A stretch of DNA of 64,000 nucleotides. Source: Pseudomonas frederiksbergensis (GTDB lineage: Bacteria > Pseudomonadota > Gammaproteobacteria > Pseudomonadales > Pseudomonadaceae). The position numbers and the translations under genes are program-made. Position 1 is the first letter of the stretch; every line of letters begins with the position of its first letter. The notes below the pieces were generated by a model. It worked only from the letters and a program-made list of their open reading frames with translations, ran no database searches and was not told the origin of the DNA. The stretch spans positions 310,001-374,000 of the forward strand of contig NZ_MOBM01000038.1 in the NCBI RefSeq assembly GCF_003732275.1, read 5' to 3'. Positions 18,593-29,900 of the stretch are shown here, one piece after another.

Positions 18593-18696
18593 TGTGGCGA
18601 GGGAGCTTGCTCCCGTTGGACTGCGAAGCGGTCCCCCTCTTTCTGGGGATAGGGGGGCCGCTTCGCGGCCCAACGGGAGCAAGCTCCCTCGCCACA
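18593..18696. repeat. REP pair (family B, inverted)
   Basis: Arms beginning TGTGGCGAGGGAGCTTGCTC (18593-18619) and its reverse complement (18669-18696) enclose a second nested palindrome (GAAGCGG/CCGCTTC). It separates the DUF2934 gene from glgX. Confidence 0.85.
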
Positions 18697-18742
18697 GCTG
18701 ACCGGCATTAGCCCAGTACCGCCCCCCAATGCAGGAGCATCT

Positions 18743-20902
<2,160 letters not shown>

Positions 20903-21238
20903 AAAAGGAAGCAGTCCATGTGGGAGCGAGCCTGCTCGCGATTGCGATGGCACATCCAGCATTAATGTGACTGACAGACCGCTATCGCGAGCAGGCTCGC
21001 TCCCACAGTTTTTTTTGCTGACTATTTGCAACATTCGACACAGCCCGGATCAAAAAAACCTATCAGACCAAAGGCTGAGGCGACGAATAGCATTCCATGA
21101 GCAATACTCTGCCCGCGGCAATCCAGGGTCCGGAGCGCTGCAATTGCTATTTACCCCCGCCTTCACGGGTCTGCCAGGCTTGCGTCCTGCAAGTAATACG
21201 CATGACTGAGGGCACGACAGAACAAGGAAGTAGCGCCT
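20903..21238. other. Intergenic region between glgX and the PIG-L gene
   Basis: A 336-base gap. It contains a family A REP pair (20919-21007) and otherwise nothing I can support. A short frame starting at 21097 runs into the next gene out of frame and shows no family features. Confidence 0.6.
20919..21007. repeat. REP pair (family A, inverted)
   Basis: GTGGGAGCGAGCCTGCTCGC at 20920 and its reverse complement ending at 21006, with a ~44-base spacer. It follows glgX by 17 bases. Confidence 0.87.
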
Positions 21239-21997
21239 ATGAAATCAGTTTCCATCAGCGAAAACAGTTTGCCCGCGCAGATCTGGAACAGCGCCCCGCA
21301 ACTGGACAACATCCCTGTCATCAACACCGAAACACTGGTCCCGGCCGGCGCTCGCGCGGTAGTCATCGCGCCGCATCCCGGCGATGAAGTGGTGACCTGC
21401 GGTGGTCTGCTGCAGTTGCTGTGCTCCCTTGGTCATCCCCTGCAATTGATCTCGATCACCGACGGTAGCGCCAGCCATCCGGGATCGCGGCAGTGGTCGG
21501 AAAAACGCCTGAGCGTGTTCCGGCCCCAGGAAAGCGTCGAAGCCTTGCGCCGACTCGGGTTGCCGATGCACAGCCTGAAGTGGATTCGCGGCGGCTTCAC
21601 TGACAACGCTCTTGCCGAGCGGGAGTCCGAATTGACCCAATTCATCGCCCGTTATCTACGCCCCGGTGATGTGGTGTTCAGCACCTGGCGCGAAGACGAC
21701 CATGGCGACCACGGTGCCGTCGGCCGGGCCAGCGTCAAGGCTGCGGCCCTGGTCGACGCGACGCTCAACGAAATACCGGTCTGGGCCTGGCACTGGCCGA
21801 TGCGCGATCATGGGCTGATCCCCTGGCATCGCGCGCGCAAGGTACGCCTCGACACCTGGACCGTTGCGCGCAAAAGCCACGCCACTTACGCTTACGCCAG
21901 CCAACTCGACGGCGAGCCGGCGATCGGCATCGCCCCGTTGCTGCCCCCGGTGATTCTGGAGCGCATGCGATTGCCGTATGAAATTGTGTTTGTCTAA
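21239..21997 (+). CDS. PIG-L/LmbE-family deacetylase-like protein
   Basis: A 252-residue PIG-L fold protein. Family members are zinc enzymes that N-deacetylate GlcNAc-type sugars. The zinc motif is AVVIAPHPGDEVVTCGG (His46, Asp49), and the distal zinc His is in EDDHGDHGAVGRA. The usual HPDDE reads HPGDE here: Gly48 replaces the Asp that acts as general base in MshB-type enzymes. It lies between glgX and an EEP-fold gene, as PIG-L genes do in other Pseudomonas glucan clusters. The substrate is unknown, and the altered motif may mean a different mechanism or loss of deacetylase activity. Confidence 0.8.
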   Translation: MKSVSISENSLPAQIWNSAPQLDNIPVINTETLVPAGARAVVIAPHPGDEVVTCGGLLQLLCSLGHPLQLISITDGSASHPGSRQWSEKRLSVFRPQESVEALRRLGLPMHSLKWIRGGFTDNALAERESELTQFIARYLRPGDVVFSTWREDDHGDHGAVGRASVKAAALVDATLNEIPVWAWHWPMRDHGLIPWHRARKVRLDTWTVARKSHATYAYASQLDGEPAIGIAPLLPPVILERMRLPYEIVFV

Positions 21998-22031
21998 GTT
22001 TTTCGAGGACTGTCGTTGGTAAAGGAGCTTT

Positions 22032-22126
22032 TGTGGCGAGGGAGCTTGCTCCCGCTGGGGCGCGAAGCGGCCCCAAAAGCTTTGCGACTGCTTCGCAGCC
22101 GAACGGGAGCAAGCTCCCTCGCCACA
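22032..22126. repeat. REP pair (family B, inverted)
   Basis: TGTGGCGAGGGAGCTTGCTC facing its reverse complement, with internal palindromes around GCGAAGCGGCCCC. Located between the PIG-L and EEP-fold genes. Confidence 0.85.
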
Positions 22127-22242
22127 GGCAAGCCCCCTCACCACAGTAACCCGCTCCCACATGGGGCGGTGTCGCTCAAACTGAACTGCTGGCCCGTGCA
22201 TCAGTCGCATGGAAACAGCAGCCTTGATTCAGAGGAGTGAAC

Positions 22243-23082
22243 GTGTCCAGCGATGCCGAACGACAGGCCGTCGAATCAACGCCACCGAACACACCTCCGG
22301 CGATTCATCGACTGAGAGTACTGACGGTCAACACCCACAAAGGCTTCACCGCCCTCAACCGGCGTTTCATCCTCCCGGAACTGCGTGAAGCGGTGCGCAG
22401 CACATCGGCGGACCTGGTGTTTCTGCAGGAAGTGGTCGGTGAGCACGACCGGCATTCTTCCCGTTACAACGAGTGGCCACAGACTTCGCAATACGAGTTC
22501 CTGGCCGACAGCATGTGGAGCGATTTCGCTTACGGCCGTAACGCGGTCTATCCCGACGGCCATCACGGCAATGCCCTGCTGTCGAAATACCCGATCCGTG
22601 AATTTCGCAACCTCGACGTCTCGATCACCGGTCCCGAGCGGCGCGGGTTGTTGCACTGTGTTCTGGATGTGCCGGGGCATGCCGAAGTGCATGCCATTTG
22701 CGTGCATCTGAGCCTGTTGGAAAGCCATCGACAACTCCAGCTGCAGTTGCTCTGCCTGTTGCTCGAATCGTTGCCCGATGATGCCCCGGTGATTATTGCC
22801 GGCGACTTCAACGACTGGCAGTTGCAAGGCAACGCCGCCCTCGCCCGGCGCGACTACCTGCATGAAGCCTTCGAACGCCATCATGGCCGACCGGCGAAAA
22901 CTTACCCGGCGCGTTTTCCCCTGCTGCGCCTGGACCGGATCTACCTGCGTAATGCCAGCAGTCATGAGCCTCGAATACTCGGCCATAAACCCTGGACGCA
23001 TCTGTCGGACCATTTGCCGCTGGCGGTGGAGGTGCACCTGCAATACCGTCAAACAACAGTCGCCACAGACTGCCAACTCTGA
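22243..23082 (+). CDS. Endonuclease/exonuclease/phosphatase-fold protein
   Basis: A 279-residue member of the EEP superfamily of metal-dependent phosphodiesterases. Active-site blocks are present: LTVNTHKGF (Asn), VFLQEVVGEH (Glu), IIAGDFNDWQLQG (Asp, Asn) and HLSDHLPLAVEV (Asp-His). There is no signal peptide. The GTG start at 22243 has AGAGGAG just upstream (22231-22237); another GTG at 22237 overlaps this site and is less likely. The P. aeruginosa glucan cluster has an EEP gene in the same area. The substrate is unknown; phospholipid head groups and nucleic acids are both possible. Confidence 0.82.
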   Translation: MSSDAERQAVESTPPNTPPAIHRLRVLTVNTHKGFTALNRRFILPELREAVRSTSADLVFLQEVVGEHDRHSSRYNEWPQTSQYEFLADSMWSDFAYGRNAVYPDGHHGNALLSKYPIREFRNLDVSITGPERRGLLHCVLDVPGHAEVHAICVHLSLLESHRQLQLQLLCLLLESLPDDAPVIIAGDFNDWQLQGNAALARRDYLHEAFERHHGRPAKTYPARFPLLRLDRIYLRNASSHEPRILGHKPWTHLSDHLPLAVEVHLQYRQTTVATDCQL

Positions 23083-23098
23083 CAGAAAAAATGACAGC

Positions 23099-23125
23099 AA
23101 TGGCGCACCGACGCCATTTGTTTAT
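23099..23125 (+). terminator. Probable Rho-independent terminator after the EEP gene
   Basis: AATGGCG and CGCCATT form a 7-bp stem around CACCGA, followed by TGTTTAT, 17 bases after the stop codon. Confidence 0.6.
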
Positions 23126-23343
23126 CCTGCGCTTGATCGTTCGTCAAACAACCGATAGCCCCCTACCCAGCGCGTCTGGACCGCATCTTTCGGGATGATT
23201 TTTTGCACAAACAACAACTTATATACACGCCAAAAATCAGTCACTTACAACGTCTAAAATAGCCATACCGCTTATCGGCCACTTTCTTGACGCAGCGTCA
23301 GCAGTCTTCTTAGCTACTGCTTACTACCCCCGGAAATCCATCA

Positions 23344-23392
23344 GGGGCAAGCCTCCAGACTCCTGTAAAAACGGGCGGTCTGACCTTGCCTC
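23344..23392 (+). promoter_or_regulatory. Long stem-loop in the leader of the autotransporter gene
   Basis: Three nested stems: GGGGCAAG (23344-23351) with CTTGCCTC (23385-23392), CAGAC with GTCTG, and CCTGT with ACGGG around an AAAA loop. No U-run follows, so it is not a typical terminator. It ends 78 bases before the start codon and could be a regulatory RNA structure. It does not match the riboswitch classes I can recall. Confidence 0.45.
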
Positions 23393-23470
23393 AATCCATT
23401 CGGTCGCCCCTCATTCGGGGTAGGAGAGACGCCAAAGCGAGAGACGCATGCGATTGCAAGGTAGACCCCC

Positions 23471-24538
23471 ATGAAAACTTCGTTCACCCCACAAGAGATC
23501 AAAATCACTTTTTGCACTGTCACCAGTTCATTCCTGCTGTGCTCATCCATGGAGGTGCAGGCCTCGCCTGCCGAGGACGAAACACCCCTCTGGTACAACC
23601 AGGCATTGCCGACCCTTACCTTGCCAACCGCCTCCGCCACGTATCCCGGCCGCTTACGCTTCAATCCAGACTTACAAAGCTCACGCCTGACGGTTGAAGA
23701 TGCCTCGCCTTCAGCCTGGGACCACGTCTACGGAAAGACCTCACGGCAGGCCCAAACCGACTCTCTGGCCCAGGGTTCTTCTATCCCCGGCGCCAGCGAA
23801 TTCAAAGGCCCGGCTCTGCTGACCGTACAAAGCAACAGCGGCCATACTCAACGGGTCGGACTGATCGGCGGCACCGCCCAATTCCAGGGCAATGACAACG
23901 GCCTGCTGACCAGTCGCGCGCTCGCCGACCCCGGCCATGACACGCTCAGCCTTCAAGGCCAAAGTCTCGGCGCCTACTGGAGCCTGACCGGTCCGCAAGG
24001 CTGGCACGTAGACTTGACGGCCAGCGGTGGCCGGGTCAACGGCTACAGTCGCAATGACCAGGGCGCGCGACAAGCCACCGAAGGCAGCGCGGTGACGTTC
24101 TCGGTGGAAGGTGGTTTCCCGATTGGTCTGGGTAATAACTGGGTGGTCGAACCCCAGGCGCAGTTGATCAATCAACGCGTTACCCTGGATACGCCCTATG
24201 CCGGCTCTGGAAATGCCTCATCCAGCGACATGACGTCCTGGAGCGGTCGGGTCGGGGCACGCTTGAAAGGCAGTTACGATATTAACGGCCTGCCGGTCGA
24301 ACCCTATGTGCGGACCAACGTATGGCACACGGTGTACACCGGCAATACCGTAAGCCTGGATCAGGTCGACAAAATCAGCAGCAGCCGCAATTCATCGACA
24401 GTGGACGTGGGTCTGGGGCTGGTGGCCAGAGTGACGCCTTTGGTCAGCCTGTATGTCAGTGCCGATTACAGCAGCGATGTGGATGACAATGATTTGAACG
24501 GGTTGATTGGCAGCCTTGGGGTGCGGATGCGTTGGTGA
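23471..24538 (+). CDS. Stand-alone autotransporter beta-barrel protein
   Basis: A 355-residue protein with a long signal peptide (~1-32, ending VQASPAE) and a short ~60-residue linker. An autotransporter (AIDA/pertactin type) barrel then fills the rest: HVDLTASGGRVNGYS, EGGFPIGLGNNWVVEPQAQLINQRV, VGARLKGSYDINGLPVEPYVRTNVW, and a last strand ending VRMRW with the C-terminal aromatic needed for BAM insertion. Normal autotransporters carry a large beta-helix passenger before this; here it is missing. It may be an independent outer-membrane barrel or the remnant of a larger adhesin. Confidence 0.82.
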   Translation: MKTSFTPQEIKITFCTVTSSFLLCSSMEVQASPAEDETPLWYNQALPTLTLPTASATYPGRLRFNPDLQSSRLTVEDASPSAWDHVYGKTSRQAQTDSLAQGSSIPGASEFKGPALLTVQSNSGHTQRVGLIGGTAQFQGNDNGLLTSRALADPGHDTLSLQGQSLGAYWSLTGPQGWHVDLTASGGRVNGYSRNDQGARQATEGSAVTFSVEGGFPIGLGNNWVVEPQAQLINQRVTLDTPYAGSGNASSSDMTSWSGRVGARLKGSYDINGLPVEPYVRTNVWHTVYTGNTVSLDQVDKISSSRNSSTVDVGLGLVARVTPLVSLYVSADYSSDVDDNDLNGLIGSLGVRMRW

Positions 24539-24576
24539 GTGCATGACTCAAGAAGCGCTTTGTTCGGTCTGGCCCC

Positions 24577-24651
24577 TTCGCGAGCAAGCCCGCTCCCACA
24601 TTGGTTTTGTGTACGACGACAATCCAATGTGGGAGCGGGCTTGCTCGCGAA
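24577..24651. repeat. REP pair (family A variant, inverted)
   Basis: TTCGCGAGCAAGCCCGCTCC and its reverse complement with a ~28-base spacer. It lies between the converging autotransporter and glgB genes. Confidence 0.85.
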
Positions 24652-24671
24652 TGAAGCGACGCGATTTTAGA

Positions 24672-26903
24672 TCAACCCTCCGGACGCAAAATCAACACCG
24701 CCAACGGCGGCAGGTTCAACTCCACAGAGAGGGCCTGGCCATGGCTCGGTTCTTCGTCGGTGAACACTCCGCCGCCGTTACCGTAATTGGACCCGGCATA
24801 AGTGTCGGCATCGCTGTTGATCAACTCGACCCAGCGCCCGGCAAACGGCACGCCGACGCGGTAGGCCTGTCGCGGCACGGGGGTGAAGTTGGCCACCACC
24901 AACACCGGCCGCCCGTCCTTGCTCCAGCGCAGCCACGCGTAGACGCTGTTGACCGCATCGTCGCCAATCAACCACTGGAAGCCTTGCGGGGCATCGTCCT
25001 GATCGTGCAGCGCCGGTTCTTCGCGATACAACCGATTCAGGTCACCGACCAGCTTGCGCACGCCTTGGTGTTCCGGGTATTGCAGCAAATACCAGTCCAG
25101 TTGCTGATCGTGATTCCACTCTCGCCACTGGCCGAACTCGCAGCCCATGAACAGCAGTTTCTTGCCGGGATGCGTCCACATGAAACTCAGATAAGCCCGC
25201 AGGTTGGCAAACTTCTGCCAGCGATCGCCGGGCATCTTGTCGATCAGCGAATGCTTGCCATGCACCACTTCATCGTGAGAAATCGGCAGGATGAAGCGCT
25301 CGGACCAGGCATACACCAGGCCGAAACTCAGCTCGTTGTGGTGATGGGCGCGGTATACCGGATCTTGCTGAATGTAATGCAGTGAATCGTGCATCCAGCC
25401 CATGTTCCACTTATAGGCAAAACCCAGCCCACCCTGTTGCGTGCTCTGGCTGACACCCGGCCACGCCGTGGATTCTTCGGCAATCACCAGTGCGCCCGGC
25501 GTTTCCAGGGCCACCACATCGTTGAGATGGCGGACGAAATCAATGGCCTCCAGATTCTCCCGACCGCCGTGACGGTTGGGCACCCATTCGCCGGCCTTGC
25601 GCGAGTAATCGCGATACAGCATCGACGCCACTGCGTCCACGCGCAGGCCATCAACGTGGAAATGCTTGAGCCAGTGCAGCGCCGACGCCAGCATGTAGCC
25701 ATGCACCTCGGTGCGGCCCAGGTTGTAGATCAGCGTGTCCCAGTCCTGGTGAAAACCTTCCTGCGGGTTGCCGTACTCATACAGCGCGGTGCCGTCGAAC
25801 TGCGCCAGGCCGTGGGTATCGGTGGGGAAATGCGCCGGCACCCAATCGAGGATCACGCCGATCTCGGCCTGGTGACAGGCATTGACGAACGCGGCGAAAT
25901 CATCCGGCGTGCCGTAACGGGCACTCGGGGCGAATTGCGACAGCAGTTGATAACCCCAGGACCCACCGAACGGATGCTCCATGATCGGCATCAGCTCGAT
26001 GTGGGTGAAGCCCAGTTCCTTCACATAAGGAATCAGCCGCTCGGCCAACTCGGGCCAGGTGTACTGACGGGCGACCTCGCCCAGGTCATCCAGCTCGCAT
26101 TGCCAGGAGCCGGCGTGCAACTCGTAGATCGACAACGGTGCGCTCGTTCGCTGACGCTCGCCCCGCGACTGCATCCAGGCATGGTCCTGCCAGTCGATTT
26201 TCAGCGGCGAGGCGACTTTCGATGCAGTGTCCGGTGGCAAAGCGGTGGCAAGGGCCATCGGGTCGGCCTTGAGCGGCAGAATGCCGTGGGCGCCGAGGAT
26301 TTCGTATTTATAGGCCTCCCCCGCTTGCAGGCGCGGGATGAACAATTCCCAGACGCCGGCAGGGTGGCGCAGGCGCATCGGATGGCGGCGCCCATCCCAG
26401 ACGTTGAAATCGCCGACCACCGAGACCCTTCTGGCATTCGGCGCCCACACGGCAAAGCGCACGCCGTCGACGCCATCGACCGTCTTCAGCTGTGCGCCGA
26501 GGCAACTGCTCAGGTCGCGGTGATTGCCCTCGGCGAACAGGTACAAGTCCATCTCGCCGAGTAATGGGCCAAAGCTGTAAGGGTCCTCGGCGAGTTGCTC
26601 GCCACCGGCCCAACGGGTTCGCAACTGATAGGGTCGGGCCCGCTCGAAGTGCCCGACGAACAGCCCCGGGGTTTGGGTGGTCTCAAGGCTGCCGAGTTCT
26701 TCCCCGGATTCCTTGTCCACCACCTGCACGCTCAAGGCGTCCGGTAGATAAGCTCGAATGAATTGCCCGCCGGCGCCATCGCCGTGCGGGCCGAGAATTG
26801 CAAAGGGGTCTTGGTGCTCGGCACGTACCAACGCATCGATATCCCGCGTCCTGGGTAGCAGCGCCTGTCCCACATGCCCCTGTTCCTTGTTCGAGATACT
26901 CAT
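24672..26903 (-). CDS. glgB: 1,4-alpha-glucan branching enzyme GlgB
   Basis: A 743-residue GH13_9 enzyme that creates alpha-1,6 branches in the glucan. It has two N-terminal beta-sandwich domains (N1 ~25-115; CBM48 ~125-220, VRFAVWAPNARRVSVVGDFN), the nucleophile Asp in HVDGLRVDAVASMLYRDYSR, the Glu in VIAEESTAWPG, and the third acid in PISHDEVVHGK. It is full length compared with the ~730-residue proteobacterial enzyme. The start is two bases after the stop of treS-mak, so they are one operon. It supplies branching for the glucan made by GlgE. Confidence 0.95.
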   Translation of the reverse strand: MSISNKEQGHVGQALLPRTRDIDALVRAEHQDPFAILGPHGDGAGGQFIRAYLPDALSVQVVDKESGEELGSLETTQTPGLFVGHFERARPYQLRTRWAGGEQLAEDPYSFGPLLGEMDLYLFAEGNHRDLSSCLGAQLKTVDGVDGVRFAVWAPNARRVSVVGDFNVWDGRRHPMRLRHPAGVWELFIPRLQAGEAYKYEILGAHGILPLKADPMALATALPPDTASKVASPLKIDWQDHAWMQSRGERQRTSAPLSIYELHAGSWQCELDDLGEVARQYTWPELAERLIPYVKELGFTHIELMPIMEHPFGGSWGYQLLSQFAPSARYGTPDDFAAFVNACHQAEIGVILDWVPAHFPTDTHGLAQFDGTALYEYGNPQEGFHQDWDTLIYNLGRTEVHGYMLASALHWLKHFHVDGLRVDAVASMLYRDYSRKAGEWVPNRHGGRENLEAIDFVRHLNDVVALETPGALVIAEESTAWPGVSQSTQQGGLGFAYKWNMGWMHDSLHYIQQDPVYRAHHHNELSFGLVYAWSERFILPISHDEVVHGKHSLIDKMPGDRWQKFANLRAYLSFMWTHPGKKLLFMGCEFGQWREWNHDQQLDWYLLQYPEHQGVRKLVGDLNRLYREEPALHDQDDAPQGFQWLIGDDAVNSVYAWLRWSKDGRPVLVVANFTPVPRQAYRVGVPFAGRWVELINSDADTYAGSNYGNGGGVFTDEEPSHGQALSVELNLPPLAVLILRPEG

Positions 26904-26905
26904 GA

Positions 26906-29900
26906 CTACTCTCCACCAAGATCGGAAAAGGGTTTGAGCCCACTCAATAACCCGTACAGACCGTGCAACGGCACGGGCAGCCAGGTGGGGCGATTTTCAG
27001 CCTCATAGGCCACTTCATAAGCCGCCTTCTCCAGACCGAACAACGCCAGCGCGGCGTCTTCGCCTTCAGGATCTTGCCATGCATGAGCAAGACTAGCTGC
27101 CGCCAGCCGATAAGCGTCGACAAATGCTTGCCTTGCCTCTTTCAGATAACGCTCGGCAACCCGTTGACGCGCCTCTTGGGCGGCGACGGTGTTATCGACG
27201 TTATGCACGTTGATCGTCATCGCCGCGGCGTAATCGAAGGAGCGCAACACGCCGCTGACATCTTTATAAGGGCTGTGCTTGCCTCGGCGCTCATGCAGCG
27301 GCCGCGCCGGCTCGCCCTCGAAATCGATCAGGTAGGCATCGCCCTTGATCACCAGCACCTGCCCCAGGTGCAAGTCACCATGGACGCGGATACGCAAACC
27401 GCCAGCAGCCTTTTTACCCAGTTCCTGGACATGGCTGAGGATGGATTTTTTGTTGTCCAGCAAACGACTGACCAATGCCTGATCCTCGGCGTTCAGTTCA
27501 GTTTGATGCTGCTTGAGTAACTTCAGGGCATGTTCCAGTTGCGCCGCCACATCCTTGGCCGAGGCCAAAGCATCTTTCTGGGTGGTGATCTGTGGGGCAA
27601 AGTCCGGATTGGCGCTCGGGGCGGCCAACATCTGATGCATTTCCCCCAGACGCTGGCCGAGCATGCCGGCAAAATCCTTCAGCTCGCCGAGGGCGTTGTA
27701 GTGCTGCTCCTGCTCGGACATGGCATCAGCGAGTTCGTCGCGAAGTGCCCGTTCGAGGTTGTTCTGGGTCCACTCCCACGCATCGCCCTGATTGCTCAAG
27801 TAGCCTTGGGCGATCATCAACAACGTGTCTTCGCCCGCCGCATCGCGACGAATCACCGCCCCCAGCAGTGGCGATATGTTTTGGAAACCGGCATGGGTCA
27901 GGTACGCACTCATTTCCAGTTCCGGATGCACGCCTGACGCGACCTTGCGGATCAGTTTCAGCACCAGGCTGCTGCCGATCACCACCGAACTGTTGGATTG
28001 CTCGGCGGACAGGTACCGCACCTCCGACTCGGCCGTCAGGCCAAGTCTGGCCAGTTCGTCGGTAGGCTCGAAGCGGATCTCGCCGCCGTCCGACGGCAAC
28101 ACCATGCCGGCCTGCATGCTCTGCAACACGGTATGAACAAAGCTGTCGAGGCTGAAGGCGTCGGTGATCAAGCCGACCTGACGCCCGCGCCGGACCCTGG
28201 CCAGCGCCAATTGCTGCGGCAACGCCGCGCCAACCTGTTCCTCGGAAATAAAGCCGAACGGCAATTGATAGCGGCTGGTCTGACCGCCGCTGGTGACGTC
28301 GATTTCACCCAGCAGCACTGGATGCTGCGGGTCGCCAAAACGCACGCCGTAAGCGAGGTTGACGTTGTCGATGATGCCGTCCTTGCCGGCGTACCAGCGG
28401 CGGTTCTGCAACCAGCTCGGCAGGATGCCCTGCTCCAGAGTACGTCGGGATGGCGCTTCGAGCAGCTCTTCCATGCGTTTCTTCAGCACCAGGGTGGTGA
28501 AGTCCGGCAGGCTTTGTGCCGGTTCCACGTGCCAGCTCGGCATTTGGTTTTCCGCCGCCAGCCCGAACCAATAGAAACCGTAAGGCGCCAGCGTCAGCAG
28601 GAAATTCAACTGGCCGATGGGCGGGAACGCATTGCCGCCGAGCATCTCCACCGGAACCATGCCGACGTAAGCCGACAGATCCAGTTCCGCCGCTTGCGCG
28701 CTGCGGGACACGTTGGCCACGCACAAAATAATCTCGTGCTTGCCGTCCGGGCCGGTGAATTCGCGGGTGTAAGCCAGAATCCGTCGATTGCTCGGCGAGA
28801 GCATCTTCAACGTCCCGCGACCGAAGGCCTTGGACTGCTTGCGCACCGCGAGCAGGCGCCGGTTCCAGTTCAACAATGAATGAGGGTCACCGGCCTGGGT
28901 TTCGACGTTGACCGACAGATAGCCGTAGAGCGGGTCCATGATCGGCGGCAGCACCAGGCTGGCCGGATCGGCGCGGGAGAACCCGCCGTTACGATCGATC
29001 GACCACTGCATCGGCGTGCGCACACCGTCGCGGTCGCCGAGGTAGATGTTGTCGCCCATGCCGATTTCATCGCCGTAATACAGGGTCGGCGTGCCGGGCA
29101 TCGACAGCAGCAGGCTGTTAAGCAGTTCCACGCGGCGACGATCACGTTCCATCAACGGCGCCAGACGCCGGCGAATCCCCAGATTGATCCGCGCCCGACG
29201 GTCGGCGGCGTAGTAATTCCACAGGTAATCGCGCTCCCGGTCGGTGACCATTTCCAGGGTCAACTCATCGTGGTTGCGCAGGAAAATCGCCCACTGGCAG
29301 TTGGCGGGGATTTCCGGGGTCTGGCGCAGGATATCGGTGATCGGGAAGCGATCTTCCTGAGCCAGCGCCATGTACATGCGCGGCATCAGCGGGAAATGAA
29401 AGGCCATATGACATTCGTCGCCGTTCTGGCCACTGGCGTCGGTGTTGCCAAAGTACAGCTGAGTGTCTTCCGGCCACTGATTGGCTTCAGCCAGCAACAT
29501 GCGGTCGGGGTAATTGGCGTCGATCTCGGCACGGATCTGCTTGAGGACGTCGTGGGTCTCGGGCAGGTTTTCATTGTTGGTGCCGTCGCGCTCAATCAGG
29601 TACGGGATCGCGTCCAGCCGCAGACCGTCGATGCCCATGTCGAGCCAGTAACGCATCACCGACAGCACCGCTTTCATGACCTGCGGGTTGTCGAAGTTCA
29701 GGTCTGGCTGGTGGGAATAGAAACGGTGCCAGAAGTACTGACCGGCCACCGGGTCCCAGGTCCAGTTGGACTTTTCGGTGTCGAGAAAGATGATGCGAGT
29801 GCCATCGTATTTCTGGTCGTCATCGGACCAGACGTAGAAGTCGCGGGCCGCCGAACCGGGCTTGGCCTTGCGCGCGCGCTGGAACCAGGCGTGCTGGTCC

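Larger units (their letters stand above)
23083..23470 (+). other. Intergenic region with terminator and structured leader
   Basis: A 388-base gap between the EEP gene and the autotransporter gene. It is AT-rich in its first half and holds a terminator hairpin near 23100, a three-tier stem-loop at 23344-23392, and a short CCCC/GGGG hairpin at 23407-23420 just before the ribosome-binding site. No gene is evident. Confidence 0.6.

Noticed and set aside
21097..21387. Possible small gene before the PIG-L gene
   Set aside because: Overlaps the PIG-L start by ~150 bases in another frame, lacks a ribosome-binding site and becomes Arg/His-rich as expected for a shadow frame.
23344..23420. Cyclic-di-GMP (GEMM) riboswitch
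   Set aside because: Some GGGCAA and ACGGG elements recall GEMM, but the order of stems and the conserved core do not fit.
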